A stretch of DNA of 64,000 nucleotides from Verpa conica (Eukaryota > Ascomycota > Pezizomycetes > Pezizales > Morchellaceae), in contig JAUFSD010000007.1 of NCBI GenBank assembly GCA_033030425.1, forward strand, positions 558,001-622,000, read 5' to 3'. The notes below the pieces were generated by a model. The model did not search any database. It was not told the DNA's origin and saw only the letters and a program-made list of their open reading frames with translations. Every line of letters starts with the position of its first letter. Position 1 is the stretch's first letter. Position numbers and translations under genes: made by a program. Positions 61,289 through 64,000 of the stretch are shown piece after piece.

Positions 61289-62756
61289 CATACATTGGAG
61301 TTTGGCTCTCCTAAACCCCTGCTTGAACGTTAAGTTAGACCACCACATTGAAGGCACTGCTTTCCCCTATCCTGATGCTTCCTAGTATAGAATCTCAACG
61401 GGTCATTATTAATAGGGAAGTTCCCGCAGTCATCGAAAAAAAAGTAAAATCCGAGATCCTACGGCTCGACTGGCATAGCCCCTATGTGCCGGACAAGTGA
61501 AGTTATCGGGAATGGTGGACAAGGCAACCCGATTACACTAGAGCTAGTTTAGGATATAGAAAAGGCTCAATAAATATCTGACTAGCCCGAAAATAAAATA
61601 AAATAGCCCCCTAAAGACCATCAGTTCTCCCTCAAGGTAGCTAAGGAGCACACTGGTATAGCCAGCGTAGAAAGCTATTCCTCGGGGATGTTTCACCCAA
61701 TGCTTGGTATATATCCTGCCCCAAATCCCTGCCGAAAGTCTTCCCGGGCTTAATCTATCCCCACAGATTTAGAATCTACCCCAGCTACCTTAAAACTAAC
61801 ATTCCACGTGGCGGCTAATCTCCAAGAAAATCCAGTATACTAAAATAGGGAGCATTGCTTTTATCATTGTACGATGATATACATTTAATTCTCCTTCTCT
61901 AAACGGGCCACCCACAGATTGATTGATAGAGTCATCTCTCAGCCTATGCAATGCATGTATCAGGATAGCAACAGGTGTCAAGGATCATATCTGTGCACCC
62001 GGGCAAGTCTAAGCGCCCGCCAGCAACACACGTTTTGAGTTGCACAAAAGGGGTGTTTCTATGAAAAATTATCGGTAAATTAAAGATTCCATACGGGTAT
62101 CAAAATTCATGAATATAATTGTGGGATATAGGGCGGCATACTGCAAGGTAGATTTTGATTCCAATCCTTGCACAAACTTCAGACTGGAATCAGAAGATAT
62201 GATCACCGTACGTGCTTAAGAAACAGCAGCCAATAGCCCGGTTAGAAGCCAGCGCAGAGTAGAATTTTTACCAGGGAAGGCCTTTGAGTGGACCAACGAT
62301 TGGCGGTGAATATTTACCAGTAAGTCTGATTGCGGAATCGATAGCACCCCTTACTATGTTACACATCCATATTGCCCCCGCGGGCTGTTGCCTCCCGTTG
62401 ACCAGATTTGTGGCTCCCGCTGCATCAAGCTCCTGACGAATTTTGCTTTCTCCCCGGCCGCCCGGTCTTATTGGTCCGACACTATGTGGGCCAGGACTCA
62501 GGCGAATAAGAAAATAAGCAAACATTATCGACATTACCGAAACCTATGTATTCGCGAATATTCGCCCCGTTTCACATTTCGGGCTAGCGGCGTACCCCTT
62601 GGTGATACCCCACTGTAGTTTCATAAAGGCCGTAAAATGCCCACCAGACTACAAGCCGTCCCGATTCTTGAAAACCTCCTACTGGTCGGTCACCGGAAGT
62701 CTGGTTCCTGTTTCCCGCGTTCCACTGTTCACCGACCACGGATAACACATTTAACG
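61289..62756. other. Intergenic region between the transposon and the kelch gene
   Basis: AT-rich to about 62200, then mixed. The proximal part should hold the kelch gene promoter; I see no clear TATA box. No supported ORF. Confidence 0.45.
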
Positions 62757-64000
62757 ATGCTTCTTGATTCTTCCCGCCCTAGGAATTTGGCCTTTAGAAA
62801 TTTTCTTGCATTATTCATATACTATATCCTTTCGCAGTCCCTACTAGTTCTTTCGCAGGAGTTAGACCCTATTAAGAATATCTGTAGTCGTTGGGATCAC
62901 CAATGCAAGTAGCTTACCTACCTACCTAGCCCAGGTCCAAGTACTAACCCAACAATATAGCCGCTGTTCTTGATGGAACACTCTACATCGATGGCGGTGT
63001 ACAAGTCTTCGTTGACGTGAGTCCAACTAATGGGACCAAAATACTCGGCACTCAGCATGTGGGAATAAGTTAGTTTCTTTTCCATTGAAGTAATCTGCGC
63101 CATGGCACCTGCTGATGAATTCTTAAGACAAAAATCTTCTAGGATTAGATCTGACCCGTGGGTGGAACTGGTGGAATAAAATACCTTTAGAAATAAAGGA
63201 CGCCCAAGCAGCTCTCCCACCACCACTTATCAGTGGAGTGTTATGGCCATACAAGAAATTTCTGTATCTCTATGGGGGGACTACTAGCAGACTCAATGAT
63301 TCCTTTACTGGATATACTGCCCCAACTACAGACGAAACTGTGATGTGGAAGTACGACGTGGAAAAGATAACATGGTCCCCAGTTGAGCCGCGAAAAAGGG
63401 ACGAAAATAGCACCCTTCCCCGATTATCGAGTGGTGCAAGTACTGTTGCTCCGGACCAAGGACTTGCATTTCATTTTGGGGGCGAAATTGATAATGGAAC
63501 TTCGTCAGTGACGGAATCAAGTATGACCGGATTTTCATTCATCAACTACTTTTATACATTCAACTTTACGGACGAAAGTATCCAGGCTCTTTCGACAGAT
63601 GGTTTGGGCAATACTTCTTTTAGAGCGAATGCTCAGATGGTGAATATTCCGGGTATTGGCGGTAAAGGAATATTGGTCCTTATGGGAGGAGGTTTTAAAG
63701 ATTCATCAGTGGATAATACGGACTGGAGAGGTTAGTTTTGATATATTTATTTCATCCTTATGCCACAATTCAAGAATTCCCCAGATCTCCTTTACAAGTC
63801 TAGTATAAAGCTAACTTAGATATCTCAGGAAAATTGGTTTGTAACCTCCACATTAAGATATATAAACACCGCTTTCTAACAACATATAGCTCTCAATGGG
63901 TAACATAGCTATATTCGACATCGCCTCGATAGAAACCGGCGGGACATGGTACAACCAAACTGCAACAGGCGATATCCCTAGCCCCCGCATCGATTTCTGC
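62757..64000 (+). CDS. Secreted/membrane kelch-repeat protein, 5' part (continues beyond window)
   Basis: Start at ATG 62757 gives a signal peptide/anchor (NFLALFIYYILSQSLLVLSQ). Exons: 62757-62904, 62961-63068, 63129-63730, 63829-63836 and 63890 to the right edge. Intron 1 is GC-AG (CAAT/GCAAGT, acceptor ATATAG, GTACTAACC branch) and yields DHQSAVLDGTLYIDGG. Intron 2 (60 bp) joins HVGI to NKNLLGLDLTRGWNWW. Exon 3 has kelch blades FLYLYGGTTSR, FHFGGEIDNG and GILVLMGGGF. An 8-nt micro-exon (GAAAATTG) restores frame to SMGNIAIFDIA and WYNQTATGDIPSPR, a typical kelch/galactose-oxidase-like blade. The protein belongs to a large fungal family of cell-surface kelch proteins; function unknown. The end lies outside the window. 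Confidence 0.8.

Noticed and set aside
1..64000. CRISPR arrays, operons, Shine-Dalgarno sites
   Set aside because: The window is eukaryotic. No direct-repeat/spacer array was seen.

Overview
The window is nuclear DNA of a filamentous ascomycete (Pezizomycotina). The support is twofold. Genes are split by short introns, mostly 49-70 bp, with GTNNGT-like donors, CTAAC/CTGA-type branch points and AG acceptors. The gene families are also typical: an Sfp1-type zinc-finger factor, a Kin4/KfsA-type kinase, the Nma111 HtrA-like protease, Dus3, a BAP31 homologue and a Clp1-like protein. Low gene density and several kilobase-scale gene-poor tracts suggest an expanded genome such as those of Pezizomycetes, but that placement is inference.

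Layout. 1-1662 (minus): 5' part of an SFP1-like gene, running off the left edge. 1.7-10.2 kb: gene-poor, with microsatellites, a Leu-type tRNA carrying a proline anticodon, a 3 x 40 bp minisatellite and an inverted repeat. 10.2-13.3 kb (minus): an amidase-signature enzyme and an orphan ORF. 13.3-18.6 kb: gene-poor, with one nested stem-loop. 18.9-19.8 kb (plus): a predicted secreted/type I membrane protein. 19.8-26.4 kb: gene-poor except for a closely spaced tRNA-Gly(GCC)/initiator tRNA-Met pair. 26.4-31.1 kb (plus): Kin4/KfsA-like kinase behind a long pyrimidine-rich leader. 31.1-37.8 kb: gene-poor. 37.8-41.4 kb (plus): Nma111. 44.4-45.4 kb (plus): a type I membrane glycoprotein. 46.1-57.6 kb: a gene-dense block, all minus strand, holding an aminotransferase, BAP31/Yet, Dus3, a short/branched-chain acyl-CoA dehydrogenase and a Clp1-like protein. 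59.58-61.29 kb: a complete Tc1/mariner element with 77-bp terminal inverted repeats and an uninterrupted DD34E transposase. 62.8 kb to the right edge (plus): 5' part of a kelch-repeat protein gene with a GC-AG intron and a probable 8-nt micro-exon.

The genes are mostly conserved housekeeping or regulatory functions: growth signalling, cell-cycle/septation kinase, protein quality control, ER trafficking, tRNA modification, and amino-acid/acyl-CoA catabolism. They do not form an obvious pathway or cluster. I found no convincing new multi-gene system. The most unusual items are the Leu-body tRNA with anticodon CGG, the dicistronic-looking tRNA pair, the micro-exon and the apparently young transposon. 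Exon boundaries were worked out by hand from frame, splice signals and family conservation; coding lengths were checked to close in frame.
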